64,000 bases of DNA from assembly GCF_030409605.1 (NCBI RefSeq), contig NZ_JAUFQG010000004.1, forward strand, positions 1,676,501 to 1,740,500. The letters are read 5' to 3'. A model generated the notes under the pieces. That model had not been told where the DNA came from and made no database searches. It saw only the letters and a program-made list of their open reading frames with translations. The DNA comes from Simiduia curdlanivorans. Lineage in GTDB: Bacteria; Pseudomonadota; Gammaproteobacteria; Pseudomonadales; Cellvibrionaceae. Every line of letters begins with the position of its first letter. Positions within the stretch are counted from its first letter, which is position 1. Below, one piece after another: positions 8,289 through 16,889 of the stretch. Position numbers and translations under genes: made by a program.

Positions 8289-8741
8289 ATGAAAATCTGG
8301 GTTGATGCCGATGCCTGCCCTGTGGTGATCAAAGACATCATTATTCGCGCTGCGGAGCGAAAAAAAATAACCACAACCTTTGTCGCCAACCAACCGATAA
8401 AATTACCGCCCTCGCAGGTGTTAAGTGCCATTCAAGTAGCGCCAGGTTTTGATGTGGCCGATAATGAAATTGTTAAGCGGCTCGCGCCTGGCGACCTCGT
8501 CATCACCCAGGACATTCCTCTAGCTGACGAAGTGTTGAGTGCTGGTGGTTTGGCCATGAACCCTAGGGGTGAGGCCTATACCAAGGCCAATATTAAGGCG
8601 CGCTTAAATATGCGCGATTTTATGGAGACGCTGCGCGCCAGTGGCGTACATACCGGAGGACCTGCGCCGTTAAACCAAGGCGATCGGAAGAATTTTGCCG
8701 ACCAGTTGGATAGGTTATTGACCAAGCTATGTAAACCTTAG
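8289..8741 (+). CDS. yaiI: UPF0178/DUF188 family protein YaiI
   Basis: The 150-residue protein begins MKIWVDADACPVVIKDII, the hallmark of the YaiI/YqxD (DUF188) family. It also carries VITQDIPLADEV and NPRGEAYTKANI, matching family blocks of a PIN-like fold. Length is exactly that of the family (about 150). A role in nucleic-acid cleavage has been suggested from the fold, but the family has no established function. It is the last of a short plus-strand run. Confidence 0.93.
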   Translation: MKIWVDADACPVVIKDIIIRAAERKKITTTFVANQPIKLPPSQVLSAIQVAPGFDVADNEIVKRLAPGDLVITQDIPLADEVLSAGGLAMNPRGEAYTKANIKARLNMRDFMETLRASGVHTGGPAPLNQGDRKNFADQLDRLLTKLCKP

Positions 8742-8802
8742 CTGAACTAGATGTTGGCCATGCCTAGGCGTTTTGCGCTTCTCTGACTGCATTTATATTG
8801 GC

Positions 8803-9006
8803 ATGAAGACCTATGGCCGGTTGACGACCCGCGCCGATCACGAACAAAAGCGGCTGCAGCTCATGGCGGAGCTGTACGGTGTTGCCAAGCACTCGGTGGA
8901 TCTACTGCTGGATGTGACCGAGTTCGAGGCTTGGGAATTGCGCGCGGCTTGGTTTATCTCCGGGGCGACGCGCTACGTTGAAGAACGCGATGCGACCTTA
9001 GCCTGA
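8803..9006 (+). CDS. Small hypothetical protein, 67 residues
   Basis: The frame encodes a charged helical protein (MKTYGRLTTRADHEQKRLQL...) with no signal peptide or membrane helix. I do not recognise the family. An upstream TTG at 8773 would add 10 residues. ATG 8803 is preferred, though its ribosome site is weak. Composition looks like real coding sequence, but support is modest. Confidence 0.5.
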   Translation: MKTYGRLTTRADHEQKRLQLMAELYGVAKHSVDLLLDVTEFEAWELRAAWFISGATRYVEERDATLA

Positions 9007-9077
9007 TTACAAGCGTTGTAGGTATTTCTGTGTCGTGAGTTTAGCCTATTTGCAAGAGCCTACTATACTCAGCCTCT

Positions 9078-9956
9078 ATGGATGCAGAAACCGTAAAACA
9101 GCGTGCTAAGGCCTTCGATTATCTCTTCGATGCCGTCGTTGTCACCGATACAAACGGTGTGATTGTCGATTGGAACGCCGGCTCAGAAGCCTTATACGGA
9201 TACACCAAGGCGGAAGCGCTTGGCCAGGCCGTTTCCATCTTGCACGTGCCCGAGGATAGCGCCCAATTGACGGCGCGAGTGATCGACGCTGTGGCGCGCG
9301 AGGGCAAGTGGACTGGTGAGATTCGTATGTTGCGCAAAGATGGTTACATAGGTTGGGTTGAATCCATGTGTGTGCCGATCTTTGACGACGATGGCACAAT
9401 GATCGGGGCGCTGGGAATAAACCGCGATATCAGCGATAGAAAAGCTGAACAAGCGCGGCTGAGCCACTTGGCACACTATGATCAATTAACCAGTATTCCC
9501 AACCGATACCTTTTGCTTGATCGCGTATCGCATTTGATTGAACAATCTAAACGCAGCGAAAAATCTTTTACCCTGTTGTTTATCGATCTCGATAAGTTCA
9601 AATCTATTAATGATACCCATGGCCATGGTTTTGGCGATCTGGTGTTGCGTGAGTTTGCGGCGCGCATTAAATCCTGTATTCGCGCCTCGGACACGGTTGC
9701 GCGCATAGGCGGCGATGAATTTGTTATTTTGCTGGAAGATGCATCTGGTAAAGCGAATGTGGGCAAAATTGCTCAAGCACTGATTGATGCAGTGGATAAA
9801 CCGTTTCACATCGCCGGTCAACAGTTGCAGATGAGCTGCAGTATTGGCGTGGCTAACTACCCAGATGATGGTTGCTCCACCGATGAGTTGCTGGCCGTGG
9901 CCGATAAGGCAATGTACCGGGCTAAAGGAAAGAGTTGCTCAAGTTACGAGTTCTAA
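9078..9956 (+). CDS. PAS-GGDEF diguanylate cyclase
   Basis: The 292-residue cytoplasmic protein has an N-terminal PAS domain (about 10-125, with DWNAGSEALYGYTKAEALG and a PAC end GINRDISDRK) and a GGDEF domain (about 135-292). The active-site motif is intact as RIGGDEF. The RASD motif five residues before it is an intact RxxD inhibitory site, so cyclic-di-GMP product inhibition is expected. No membrane segment is present, so the PAS domain senses a cytoplasmic signal, possibly redox or a small ligand. The gene appears monocistronic. Confidence 0.93.
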   Translation: MDAETVKQRAKAFDYLFDAVVVTDTNGVIVDWNAGSEALYGYTKAEALGQAVSILHVPEDSAQLTARVIDAVAREGKWTGEIRMLRKDGYIGWVESMCVPIFDDDGTMIGALGINRDISDRKAEQARLSHLAHYDQLTSIPNRYLLLDRVSHLIEQSKRSEKSFTLLFIDLDKFKSINDTHGHGFGDLVLREFAARIKSCIRASDTVARIGGDEFVILLEDASGKANVGKIAQALIDAVDKPFHIAGQQLQMSCSIGVANYPDDGCSTDELLAVADKAMYRAKGKSCSSYEF

Positions 9957-10264
9957 CCTAATTAATCGGTGCTCTCGATCTGGATTGTGTATAACGGAGC
10001 GACGGGTGCGTTCTATCGGGGTTGGGCAGTTATCCTATTCCGGTTGGTGACAGGCGCCCTTATCTGACGCTCGATGCGTTTTACTTAGTCATGGCAGGTG
10101 ACAGTTCGCGCTTAGGGAGCAGCGCTGTTTGGACCGCGACACTCATGGCAGGCTGGATCAGGTATTTAACCCTGCATGGGTCGCGACTTGGCTCAATTTC
10201 CCGTAAAATGGCTCGTCTCTATGCTTTTAGGCTCGCGCTGTTGCTGGCCTCTCACAGGTAAATC
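9957..10264. other. Intergenic, nothing identified
   Basis: About 300 bp between the diguanylate cyclase and the DUF6172 gene. A frame at 10022-10261 has non-protein-like composition and no ribosome site, so I do not call it. No strong hairpin or repeat was noticed. Confidence 0.5.
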
Positions 10265-10564
10265 ATGAAAAAGACGTTTGTAATCGAGCACGCCAAAATT
10301 CAACCGCCACGGCTTTTTGAGGCGGTGAAGCACGAGCTTAAGAAATATGTTCGCCGCGAGCGCAATAAGAAGTTACCAGAAGGCGCGGATTTTTGGGACT
10401 TTGATTGCAAGTATGGTGCGACGGCTGAGGCCGCGACGGTGGTGCACTTGTCTGAATTGAATAAATGCGTCGATAGCGCTGAACAACAAGGCTTAACCTC
10501 GTTTTATATCGAAATCTTGGCGAAGGTGGGCAAGCGTACGCCGCGCCCTGAGCAAGACAGCTAG
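10265..10564 (+). CDS. DUF6172 family protein
   Basis: The 99-residue protein starts MKKTFVIEHAKIQPPRLFEA, continues with KKYVRRERNKKLPEGADFWD and ends in ILAKVGKRTPRP. These conserved blocks match what I know as DUF6172, a small soluble family of unknown function widespread in Proteobacteria. It is basic in the middle, and nucleic-acid binding is possible but only a guess. An ATG with an AGGTAA-like sequence just upstream supports this start. Confidence 0.85.
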   Translation: MKKTFVIEHAKIQPPRLFEAVKHELKKYVRRERNKKLPEGADFWDFDCKYGATAEAATVVHLSELNKCVDSAEQQGLTSFYIEILAKVGKRTPRPEQDS

Positions 10565-10884
10565 CCAGCTTCCCCTGCCCGAATTAGCCCGCCCAAGAGG
10601 GCTGTGATCTGCTCGCTATTGCTGAAAGGTATGGTTGTTCTAGTCTATCCTTGTCAGCGCCGGTCCGTGTTTCGGCGCTAAGCGGTCCGGCCCTAAATGA
10701 ATAGGTCTAACCTGTATACCGCTGTTAAATCCCGCTAGCTTCAGGTGCTTGCCTAGGCTGAGTAAGCTACAGGGGTAATAATTGACCAGCCCCCGTTATA
10801 CCCGCTCAACCTACTCGGCCGGAAGCGGGAACTTTTCTTCGGATAATTGTCCAATGGCAATACTGCTTGATATCGAGGTTAAAA
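10565..10884. other. Intergenic, no gene
   Basis: About 320 bp between the DUF6172 gene and the lipoprotein gene. I saw no ORF or recognisable RNA. The last bases carry GAGG at the right distance for the downstream ATG. Confidence 0.5.
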
Positions 10885-11085
10885 ATGAAATGGTTTGCGC
10901 TAGCTATGACGGTGCTATTGGTAGCTTGCTCCAATAAAAGTATCTACAAGGGTATGCAAGAGAGCAATCGGCAGGAATGTAATAAATTGCCCGACTCTCA
11001 ATGGGAGCAATGTTTGAAGGACAATAGTCAGAGCTACGAAGACTATAAGCGCGAAAGGGATGCGTTAAAATCCTCCGCCGAATAA
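10885..11085 (+). CDS. Small lipoprotein
   Basis: The 66-residue protein begins with a basic start, a hydrophobic segment and the lipobox LVAC, giving a mature protein of about 50 residues with two further cysteines (QECNKLP and EQCLKD) that may form a disulfide. The C-terminus is acidic and helical (YEDYKRERDALK). Similar small lipoproteins with a QECQKLP...C pattern occur in pseudomonads, function unknown. ATG 10885 follows GAGG at good spacing. A TTG at 10867 is less likely. It is convergent with the thiamine operon. Confidence 0.8.
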   Translation: MKWFALAMTVLLVACSNKSIYKGMQESNRQECNKLPDSQWEQCLKDNSQSYEDYKRERDALKSSAE

Positions 11086-11124
11086 TCAACGTTTAGACCT
11101 GATAGAGTAGGAAATTGTGCTAAC

Positions 11125-12021
11125 TTAGCGCTGCATTGATGAATCATGGCGCCGTATTTTGGTCATGGCGTTTTCGTACCAAGACTTGGCGCCTTTTCCG
11201 TCGTCGCACATTATTAATGCCCAGCAAGCGGTAAATAGCCAGTACAAAAAGTTCGCATCTTTCAGTGCTCGATCTTTTTCCTGAGCTGAACCCGGCAGTT
11301 GATTTTGTATTAATCCGTCTTTTTGGCTTTCGGTCAGGTCGTGGTGTGCGAGCATGGCGGCTAATTCTAGTCGCGGGTCACTGGTGCAGGCGTATTCAAA
11401 GTCGATACACAGTAATCGATTTTTATCGAGTAGTAGATTGTGCGGGTTTAAATCTCGATGGCAAAAGCGAAGCTGTTGTGTTCGTTCGAGCCTGTCAATA
11501 ATAGGTTCCACACAACTGTTAAGCGCGAGTATTTCGCTTGCGACTGCTTGTAACAGTGGCCCTAATTTTTTCTGGCGGTTAACAATTTCCTGTTGGTAAA
11601 AGTACCATTGATTGCGTGGCGTAACCCGATGTTTTGGCAATGTAAGCTTAGATATTTTATCCAGTAACTGGCCTAAGAGGTGCGTTGCTCGTGGATGTTT
11701 TTGGTGCTGCTTTTGCCATGCGCCATCAGTGTTGATGTAACGGCTTAAATAGTAACGATAATCCGGCGATACAAATTTCAATTCAGGTGCCAGCCCGGCT
11801 GCTTCGGCGATGCGCCAGCAGGCGACTTCGTTATCGCGGGGGCAGAGTTTGTGCGTTAATGGATTGTTAACTCTCAATACCCAAGACTCGCCGTTACTGG
11901 TGGCGAGAAAATTCTGGTTACTTGTGCCCATACATAATGGCGCAACCAACTTTAGCGGGGCGATGCCGGCCGCTTCCAGCTGTTGGGCGAGTTGCGAATC
12001 TTTAAAGTTGGGCAAACTCAT
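11125..12021 (-). CDS. Thiamine kinase-like phosphotransferase
   Basis: The 298-residue protein belongs to the APH/choline kinase fold. The Brenner-type catalytic motif is FCHRDLNPHNLLLD and the metal-binding DFEYA follows (IDFEYACTSDP). As the last gene of a TPP-riboswitch operon it very likely phosphorylates thiamine (ThiK role) to trap salvaged vitamin. The sequence alone would equally allow choline kinase. The ATG directly abuts the stop of pnuT (TAA then ATG), so the two are translationally coupled. Confidence 0.85.
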   Translation of the reverse strand: MSLPNFKDSQLAQQLEAAGIAPLKLVAPLCMGTSNQNFLATSNGESWVLRVNNPLTHKLCPRDNEVACWRIAEAAGLAPELKFVSPDYRYYLSRYINTDGAWQKQHQKHPRATHLLGQLLDKISKLTLPKHRVTPRNQWYFYQQEIVNRQKKLGPLLQAVASEILALNSCVEPIIDRLERTQQLRFCHRDLNPHNLLLDKNRLLCIDFEYACTSDPRLELAAMLAHHDLTESQKDGLIQNQLPGSAQEKDRALKDANFLYWLFTACWALIMCDDGKGAKSWYENAMTKIRRHDSSMQR

Positions 12022-12645
12022 TTAGCGGGCACGCAGGTCGTGTTGGTAAGTTCGCGTCCAGCTAAAATAGCCGGCAACGGCAATGCCGATGTATACCATA
12101 AAGAGTACTGAGGTCAGCATAAAGCCCTTGTTTAAATAGAGATAGATTGATGCCGCATCTATGACTATCCAGTAAAGCCAATTTTCCAATATCTTTTGCG
12201 CAACGAGCCAGGTCGTAACAATAGCGAAACAGGTTGTGGCCGCGTCTAACCAGGGGAAGTCCGCTTGGGTAAAGTTAGCCATGCAGTAGCCCGCCAGTAA
12301 AGATAATCCGGTGGTCGCAGTAATTAAAAAAATATGTCTTTTTATCGGCCAGCTTTCAATTGACTTTTCTGAGCTTGCGCTTGCATTACGCCAGGCCCAA
12401 TAGCCGTAACCGGCCATAAACATATAATAAACGTTGAGCACTGATTCCATTAACAGTGCCACTTCCCAAAAGAGCCAAGTATAGATAGCGGTGCTCAGAA
12501 AGGCCGCCGGCCAGCACCATAGGCTCTCGCGTAGAACCAAGAAAATATAGGCTAAGGCGAGTAGTACCGCGACCAGCTCGAACGCGCTGAGCGCATGGGC
12601 TTCGGCGATGGCCGACTGAATAACAATACTGAGTTCTGACAGCAT
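12022..12645 (-). CDS. pnuT: PnuC-family thiamine transporter PnuT
   Basis: The 207-residue, about seven-helix membrane protein carries PnuC family signatures: ESLWCWPAAFLSTAIYTWLF near the N-terminus and ENWLYWIVIDAASIYLYLNK near the C-terminus. The family transports nicotinamide riboside (PnuC), riboflavin (PnuX) or thiamine (PnuT) by facilitated diffusion coupled to phosphorylation. The TPP riboswitch upstream and the kinase downstream point to thiamine. The gene starts 9 bp after the thiamine-binding-type gene and runs straight into the kinase gene. Confidence 0.88.
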   Translation of the reverse strand: MLSELSIVIQSAIAEAHALSAFELVAVLLALAYIFLVLRESLWCWPAAFLSTAIYTWLFWEVALLMESVLNVYYMFMAGYGYWAWRNASASSEKSIESWPIKRHIFLITATTGLSLLAGYCMANFTQADFPWLDAATTCFAIVTTWLVAQKILENWLYWIVIDAASIYLYLNKGFMLTSVLFMVYIGIAVAGYFSWTRTYQHDLRAR

Positions 12646-12654
12646 AAATAGGCG

Positions 12655-12915
12655 TTATTGTTTGTGCGATAAATCGAGGGCGCCGCCAATAAATTTGCAC
12701 ACGAAAACCGCTTTACCCCATTTTTCATAGGCAGCTTTCATTTCGCGCGCCAGCAGTGCCATAACTTCGTTATAGTCGCCGCTAATCTGTGTGGCCATGG
12801 CGTTGGTTACCCGCTCGATATTTGGGTACTGATCGAGTCGCTCGATAAACCATTGGATGGGGTCTAGGTAGCCATCCCGAAACGGGTACATGGAAATTTC
12901 GACGGTGAGTTTCAT
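12655..12915 (-). CDS. Thiamine-binding-type protein (YkoF/MTH1187, DUF77-like)
   Basis: The 86-residue protein starts MKLTVEISMYPFRDGYLDPI and continues with a short ferredoxin-like alpha/beta pattern with AMATQISGDYNEVMALL. That is the arrangement of the MTH1187/YkoF fold, members of which bind thiamine or HMP. It has no signal peptide, so it would act in the cytoplasm, presumably buffering or handing over thiamine. It sits between the TonB receptor (59 bp) and pnuT (9 bp) in the riboswitch operon, which supports the vitamin role. Confidence 0.8.
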   Translation of the reverse strand: MKLTVEISMYPFRDGYLDPIQWFIERLDQYPNIERVTNAMATQISGDYNEVMALLAREMKAAYEKWGKAVFVCKFIGGALDLSHKQ

Positions 12916-12974
12916 ACTTAGCTCCAGGTTTGAGTGCCGCTCAGGTGAGCGACACGCATCATTGTTAGGTTGCG

Positions 12975-15155
12975 CTAGTTAAAGCTCAGGTTAAAGGTTA
13001 CGCCAATTTGGCGCGGATCACCAAAGCGGATGTACTGCTTGTCAGCCCAATCGATATCTGGCTCGTTACCGAAGTAAAAGCCGCGCACGCCGTATTGTTT
13101 GTCGGTTAAGTTGCGCCCCCATAAATACGCAGACCAATCCTGTGCTTCGTAACCGAACTTCGCGTTGAGTAAGGTGAAAGGGTTGGATTTGGAATCGTTG
13201 CTATCTGAGTAGTAAAACTCGCTCTTGCCATTGGTATTTATATTGACGAAGAAGCCATTGCCGGGGCGCAGTGTTAGGCCCGCACTGTAGGTAAGGCGTG
13301 GTGCGTGAGCGAGGTCGCGGCCGGATAAATCCACTGTGCTGCCGTATTTGTCTTGGTATTGGTAGTCGCCATACTGCGCCTGCAGATAACCGAGGCTGCC
13401 GTAAACTTCCAGCATTTCATTGATCGACCATTGGCCTTCAAATTCTGCGCCGTAATTATTCGAGCTGCCGGCATTCTCGGTAAATAAAATAAACCGTTGC
13501 GGGTTGGCGGGATCTTGTAGCGAGGCGTCAACCTGTTGATTCAGCCGCTCCATGTAGAACAGCGTTATATTGGTGCTGGCGCTACCTTCGAGCCAAAAGG
13601 ACTTCAAGCCGAGTTCGTAGTTGAGCAGGGTTTCGGACTCAAATTCCTTTTTGTCAGCCAATTCGCTCGGTAGTGTCATGTTAAAACCGCCGGCTTTATA
13701 ACCGCGCGCAATTCGCGCGTAAATATTTTGCGTATCCGAGAGGGATTTGGTTAGGGCTAAGTGGCCGCCCCACATAGATTCGTCTGGGGCAAACGCATCG
13801 CCATTGGAATCGGTATAATCGCTGCTTCTGGTTTCCGTGCGCAGGCCGATGGACAGCGCGTATTCATTGCCTAAGTCTGAATCAGTTTGGCCGAAGATAG
13901 CCGTGTTAGTGGCGGCGTAGTCGGAGGTTAACACTTCATCGGGGTAGGTGTTGTATTCAGAGTAGAGGTCGTTATCCTCATCCAACTTGTGCAGGTAGAT
14001 GCCCGCAAGCCAAGCGGTGGAGTCGTTAAATAAACGACTGTTGTCGGTGGAGACCACCCTGAATTCTTGTGACACCGTTTTGCGCTCGGCGCTTTTATCC
14101 CACAGGTAATCGTAAACGCAGGCAATCGAATCGGTATCGTCGCCGTTGTTATTTTCATCGTAGTAATCGGTGCAGGATTTTGCCGCCCAGTAACCGGGGT
14201 TAGCCCAGTCGCCGTCGTAAGCGTGGTTGTGATCGGTATTGGTGGCGGAGGTTAAAGATGTTAACTCAACAGTGTCGCCCAACCATTTAACCTTCAGGCT
14301 GCCGGCTTGGGTTTTTTGATTGTCGACACCGGGTTTGTCCGTCAGGGTATTGAAGCCGTTGTTGTCTAAGGTCCAGGCGTCGTAGCCGTTATCGTTGTCG
14401 GCATAGAGTAGGTTTGCATCAATCTGCCATTGTTGGTTCGGCTGCCAGCGCAGTTTCACCCGGCCGGTGCGTTCATCGCGCTGGTTGCTGTCGTTTTGGT
14501 TTAGAAAATCGTTTTGGCGAAAGCCATCTTGCTGTTGGCTTTCCAGTGCCACGCGGTAGCCAAAGGTTTCAGACAGGGGGCCAGATACAACAATGCCTAA
14601 GCCTCGCTGGTTGTCATCGCCCACTGTCGCTTGGCCGCCAAATTCGAAGGTGTCGCTTGGGTCGTTGCTTTTAAGATGGATTAAGCCGGCCAGCGCATTG
14701 GCGCCAAAGCGCGTGCCTTGCGGCCCGCGCAACACTTCTACCTGCTGCAGGTCGAAGGTGCTGGCGGCCATGCCGAGGCCAGACATATCGATGTCGTCGA
14801 CAATAAAGCCCACGGAGCTGTTAGGTGCGCCTTGGTAGTCTTCCTGCTCGCCCACGCCGCGTATTTGAAAGTAACGTGGTCTGCTGGTGGCACCAGACCA
14901 GTTTAGGTTGGCAATGCTATTGAGAATGTCTTCGAAGTGGCGCGCGCTTTCATCTTGCAGGGTTTGTTGGTCGATCACCGTAATGCTGGCTGGAATATCG
15001 GTGACGGCGATCGCGCGAAAGTCCGCGCTAACTAAAATTTCTTCAAGTGCCGGTGCTTGTGCGGCGGCGTGAGATGGCTGTACCAATAGCGCTACGCTGG
15101 CTGCCAGGCAGGATGTCGCAAACAATGCGCGGGTGTTAATCGAATAGTTTTTCAT
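12975..15155 (-). CDS. TonB-dependent outer-membrane receptor for thiamine
   Basis: The 726-residue protein has a signal peptide (MKNYSINTRALFATSCLAAS..., cleavage near AAAQA), a plug domain (about 35-150, with VEVLRGPQGTRFGANALAG) and a long beta-barrel ending in aromatic NLSFN. It is the first gene behind a TPP riboswitch and is followed by thiamine-handling genes. I infer that it imports thiamine or a derivative, as proposed for riboswitch-linked receptors in marine gammaproteobacteria. I chose ATG 15155 because GGGG lies upstream and a normal signal peptide follows. A TTG at 15197 would add 14 residues in front of it. Confidence 0.9.
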   Translation of the reverse strand: MKNYSINTRALFATSCLAASVALLVQPSHAAAQAPALEEILVSADFRAIAVTDIPASITVIDQQTLQDESARHFEDILNSIANLNWSGATSRPRYFQIRGVGEQEDYQGAPNSSVGFIVDDIDMSGLGMAASTFDLQQVEVLRGPQGTRFGANALAGLIHLKSNDPSDTFEFGGQATVGDDNQRGLGIVVSGPLSETFGYRVALESQQQDGFRQNDFLNQNDSNQRDERTGRVKLRWQPNQQWQIDANLLYADNDNGYDAWTLDNNGFNTLTDKPGVDNQKTQAGSLKVKWLGDTVELTSLTSATNTDHNHAYDGDWANPGYWAAKSCTDYYDENNNGDDTDSIACVYDYLWDKSAERKTVSQEFRVVSTDNSRLFNDSTAWLAGIYLHKLDEDNDLYSEYNTYPDEVLTSDYAATNTAIFGQTDSDLGNEYALSIGLRTETRSSDYTDSNGDAFAPDESMWGGHLALTKSLSDTQNIYARIARGYKAGGFNMTLPSELADKKEFESETLLNYELGLKSFWLEGSASTNITLFYMERLNQQVDASLQDPANPQRFILFTENAGSSNNYGAEFEGQWSINEMLEVYGSLGYLQAQYGDYQYQDKYGSTVDLSGRDLAHAPRLTYSAGLTLRPGNGFFVNINTNGKSEFYYSDSNDSKSNPFTLLNAKFGYEAQDWSAYLWGRNLTDKQYGVRGFYFGNEPDIDWADKQYIRFGDPRQIGVTFNLSFN

Positions 15156-15274
15156 AGGACCCCAATTTACCAACTTAAAATTGAGATCCGGCAACAAGAC
15201 GTGATGTACGGGTGATTACTGCGGTGATTCGGCATTCATTGCCTGAAGAGGCGCCAGCCTGGCGGTTACCGTTT

Positions 15275-15362
15275 TGCCCATTCCTACGCCGGTACTAGCC
15301 GGATCAGGTTCCAGGGTTTGTCGACGACATCTCAGTTCGGTTAACCCGAACACCCCTTGGCG
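15275..15362 (-). promoter_or_regulatory. TPP (THI-box) riboswitch
   Basis: Read on the minus strand the segment holds the conserved TPP aptamer elements in order: AAGGGGTG, the CTGAGA loop, ACCCTGGAACCTGATCCGG and TAGTACCGGCGTAGGAA. A CGCCAGG/CTGGCG hairpin follows between the aptamer and the TonB-receptor ATG and may form the expression platform. The aptamer lies about 120 bp ahead of the start codon. High TPP should shut down the four-gene operon. Confidence 0.95.
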
Positions 15363-15427
15363 GCGGCCAGTGTAACATGAGCTATTTGTTTAGTACGACG
15401 GTTTTAGCAGAAACTAAAATGGCTAGG

Positions 15428-15574
15428 AGCCGCAAGCTGCAAGCCGCAAGCCTCAAGCCTCAAGCAAAAACGGTTCTTGCGCGTATAAAATCTCACGCAA
15501 TCATAATTGCTTGCAGCTTGTAGGGGCAGGCCATCCTGCTTGCAGCTTGCAGCTTGCAGCTTGCGGCTTGTAGC
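15428..15574. repeat. Inverted pair of heptanucleotide repeat arrays
   Basis: Six contiguous 7-mers start at 15428 (AGCCGCA, AGCTGCA, AGCCGCA, AGCCTCA, AGCCTCA, AGCAAAA). After about 40 bp a second array runs in the opposite orientation with unit TGCAGCT (15508-15520 and 15538-15574), interrupted by a short GC-rich insert. The two arrays can pair into a long imperfect hairpin. The pair lies between the 3' ends/leader of the bkd and thiamine operons. The same unit family forms the array at 37804-37908. Confidence 0.85.
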
Positions 15575-15593
15575 GCCCCCCGCCTTGCAGCTC

Positions 15594-16880
15594 TTACCGC
15601 ATCGCCATCAACATACTCGCCGGGTCTTCCAAAAACTCCTTCCAGCGATTACAGAAGCGCGCGATGGTGCCGCCGTCGATGACGCGGTGATCGCCAGACC
15701 AGCTGACGGTCATAATCTTGCGGGCTTCCACCTCGCCTTTGGCATTAAAGCGCGGCAGCTCTTGCATTTTGCCGAGCGCCACAATCGCCACTTCCGGTTT
15801 GTTAATAATCGGTGTAGCTGCGGTACCGCCAATGGCGCCGACGTTTGAAATGGTGATGCTGCCGCCTTTCAATGTCTCTGGGCTAACGCGGCCTGAGCGG
15901 GCGCTGTCGGTGAGTGCCGAAATTTCCTGTGCCAATTCCAAGATGCTGAGGTTTTGCACATTTTTAACATTGGGCACCAGCAGGCCGACTTTAGAATCCA
16001 CCGCCATGCCGATGTTGTGAGCGCTCAAATAGGTTAGCTCGGTGCAGTCGCTGTTGAGCCGGCTATTGAGTACCGGAAATTCTGTAATCGCCAGTGATAG
16101 CGCCTTCATAAACAGCGGCATCATGGTGATTTTCACATCTGGGTATTTGGCTTTTAACTGTAAGCGCAAGTTCACCAAGTCGGTGATATCAATTTCATCC
16201 ATGTAGGTGAAGTGGGGAATAGTGCTGACCGATTCTTGCATGGCGCGCGCCATCACCGCTTTCACGCCTTTGATGGGCTCAACCCGATCGGCGGCGACTG
16301 GCCTGCCCGCGGTTGCACTCGCGCTCGATGTTGATGCACTGCTGGCACCGGCGAGGAAGTTGAGCATATCTTCTTTCAAGACGCGGCCATTTTTTCCCGT
16401 GGCGGGCACGTTGGCGAGGTCGACGCTGTTTTCTCGCGCGAGCCTGCGCACAGCTGGCGTGGTGAGCGCGCGCGAGGTGTTGCGCACAAATTCGCGGTCG
16501 GCGCTGTCGTCCACGGCGGCGATGCTGGCCGAGGTTGGATTGTTTTGTGCCGGCGCAATGGCGGCAGCTTTCGCGGGCGCTGTGCTAGTGCTATCAGAGC
16601 TAGTTGTGTTTGGGCTAGCGCCACTTTCAGCGGCGCCAGCTTCAATCAGTTCGATGGCAAACAAAGGCGCGTGCACTTTGGCGATGTCGCCTTCCTTGTA
16701 ATACAGCTTGGTAACTTTGCCGTCGTACATGGAGGGAATTTGCACCAAGGCTTTATCGGTAGACACATCAGCTACGGCTTGGTCTTCGGTGATAATGTCA
16801 CCTTCTTTCACCAGCCATTCAACCAGTTCACACTCAACAATTCCTTCGCCAATATCCGGCAGAATAAAATCTTTAATCAC
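15594..16880 (-). CDS. bkdB: Branched-chain 2-oxoacid dehydrogenase E2 (lipoamide acyltransferase)
   Basis: The 428-residue protein has one N-terminal lipoyl domain (about 1-78, lipoyl-Lys43 in STDKALVQIPS), an Ala/Ser/Thr-rich linker, a peripheral subunit-binding domain (about 135-172, TPAVRRLARENSVDLANVPA) and a catalytic domain whose C-terminus has the active site SGDHRVIDGG. It forms the core of the branched-chain 2-oxoacid dehydrogenase complex, moving the acyl group from E1 to CoA. It is the third gene of the operon, 9 bp after E1 beta. No E3 (lpd) gene is in the window. Pyruvate-type E2 is less likely because of the single lipoyl domain and heterodimeric E1. Confidence 0.93.
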   Translation of the reverse strand: MIKDFILPDIGEGIVECELVEWLVKEGDIITEDQAVADVSTDKALVQIPSMYDGKVTKLYYKEGDIAKVHAPLFAIELIEAGAAESGASPNTTSSDSTSTAPAKAAAIAPAQNNPTSASIAAVDDSADREFVRNTSRALTTPAVRRLARENSVDLANVPATGKNGRVLKEDMLNFLAGASSASTSSASATAGRPVAADRVEPIKGVKAVMARAMQESVSTIPHFTYMDEIDITDLVNLRLQLKAKYPDVKITMMPLFMKALSLAITEFPVLNSRLNSDCTELTYLSAHNIGMAVDSKVGLLVPNVKNVQNLSILELAQEISALTDSARSGRVSPETLKGGSITISNVGAIGGTAATPIINKPEVAIVALGKMQELPRFNAKGEVEARKIMTVSWSGDHRVIDGGTIARFCNRWKEFLEDPASMLMAMR

Positions 16881-16889
16881 GGTAGGCTC

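Larger units (their letters stand above)
15156..15593. other. Intergenic region with TPP riboswitch and heptamer arrays
   Basis: The right part next to the receptor gene holds the TPP aptamer and expression platform (minus strand). The left-over 170 bp up to the bkd operon holds two oppositely oriented arrays of 7-bp repeats (15428-15469 and about 15508-15574). No ORF with credible coding content lies here. Confidence 0.8.

Noticed and set aside
10022..10261. Plus-strand frame of 79 codons before the DUF6172 gene
   Set aside because: No ribosome site, composition rich in Ser/Arg/Leu in a pattern unlike conserved protein, and no recognised family.
15507..15848. Plus-strand frame starting MLAACRGRPSCLQ
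   Set aside because: It is translated from the heptamer array and then runs antisense through the E2 gene, so it is a repeat artefact.
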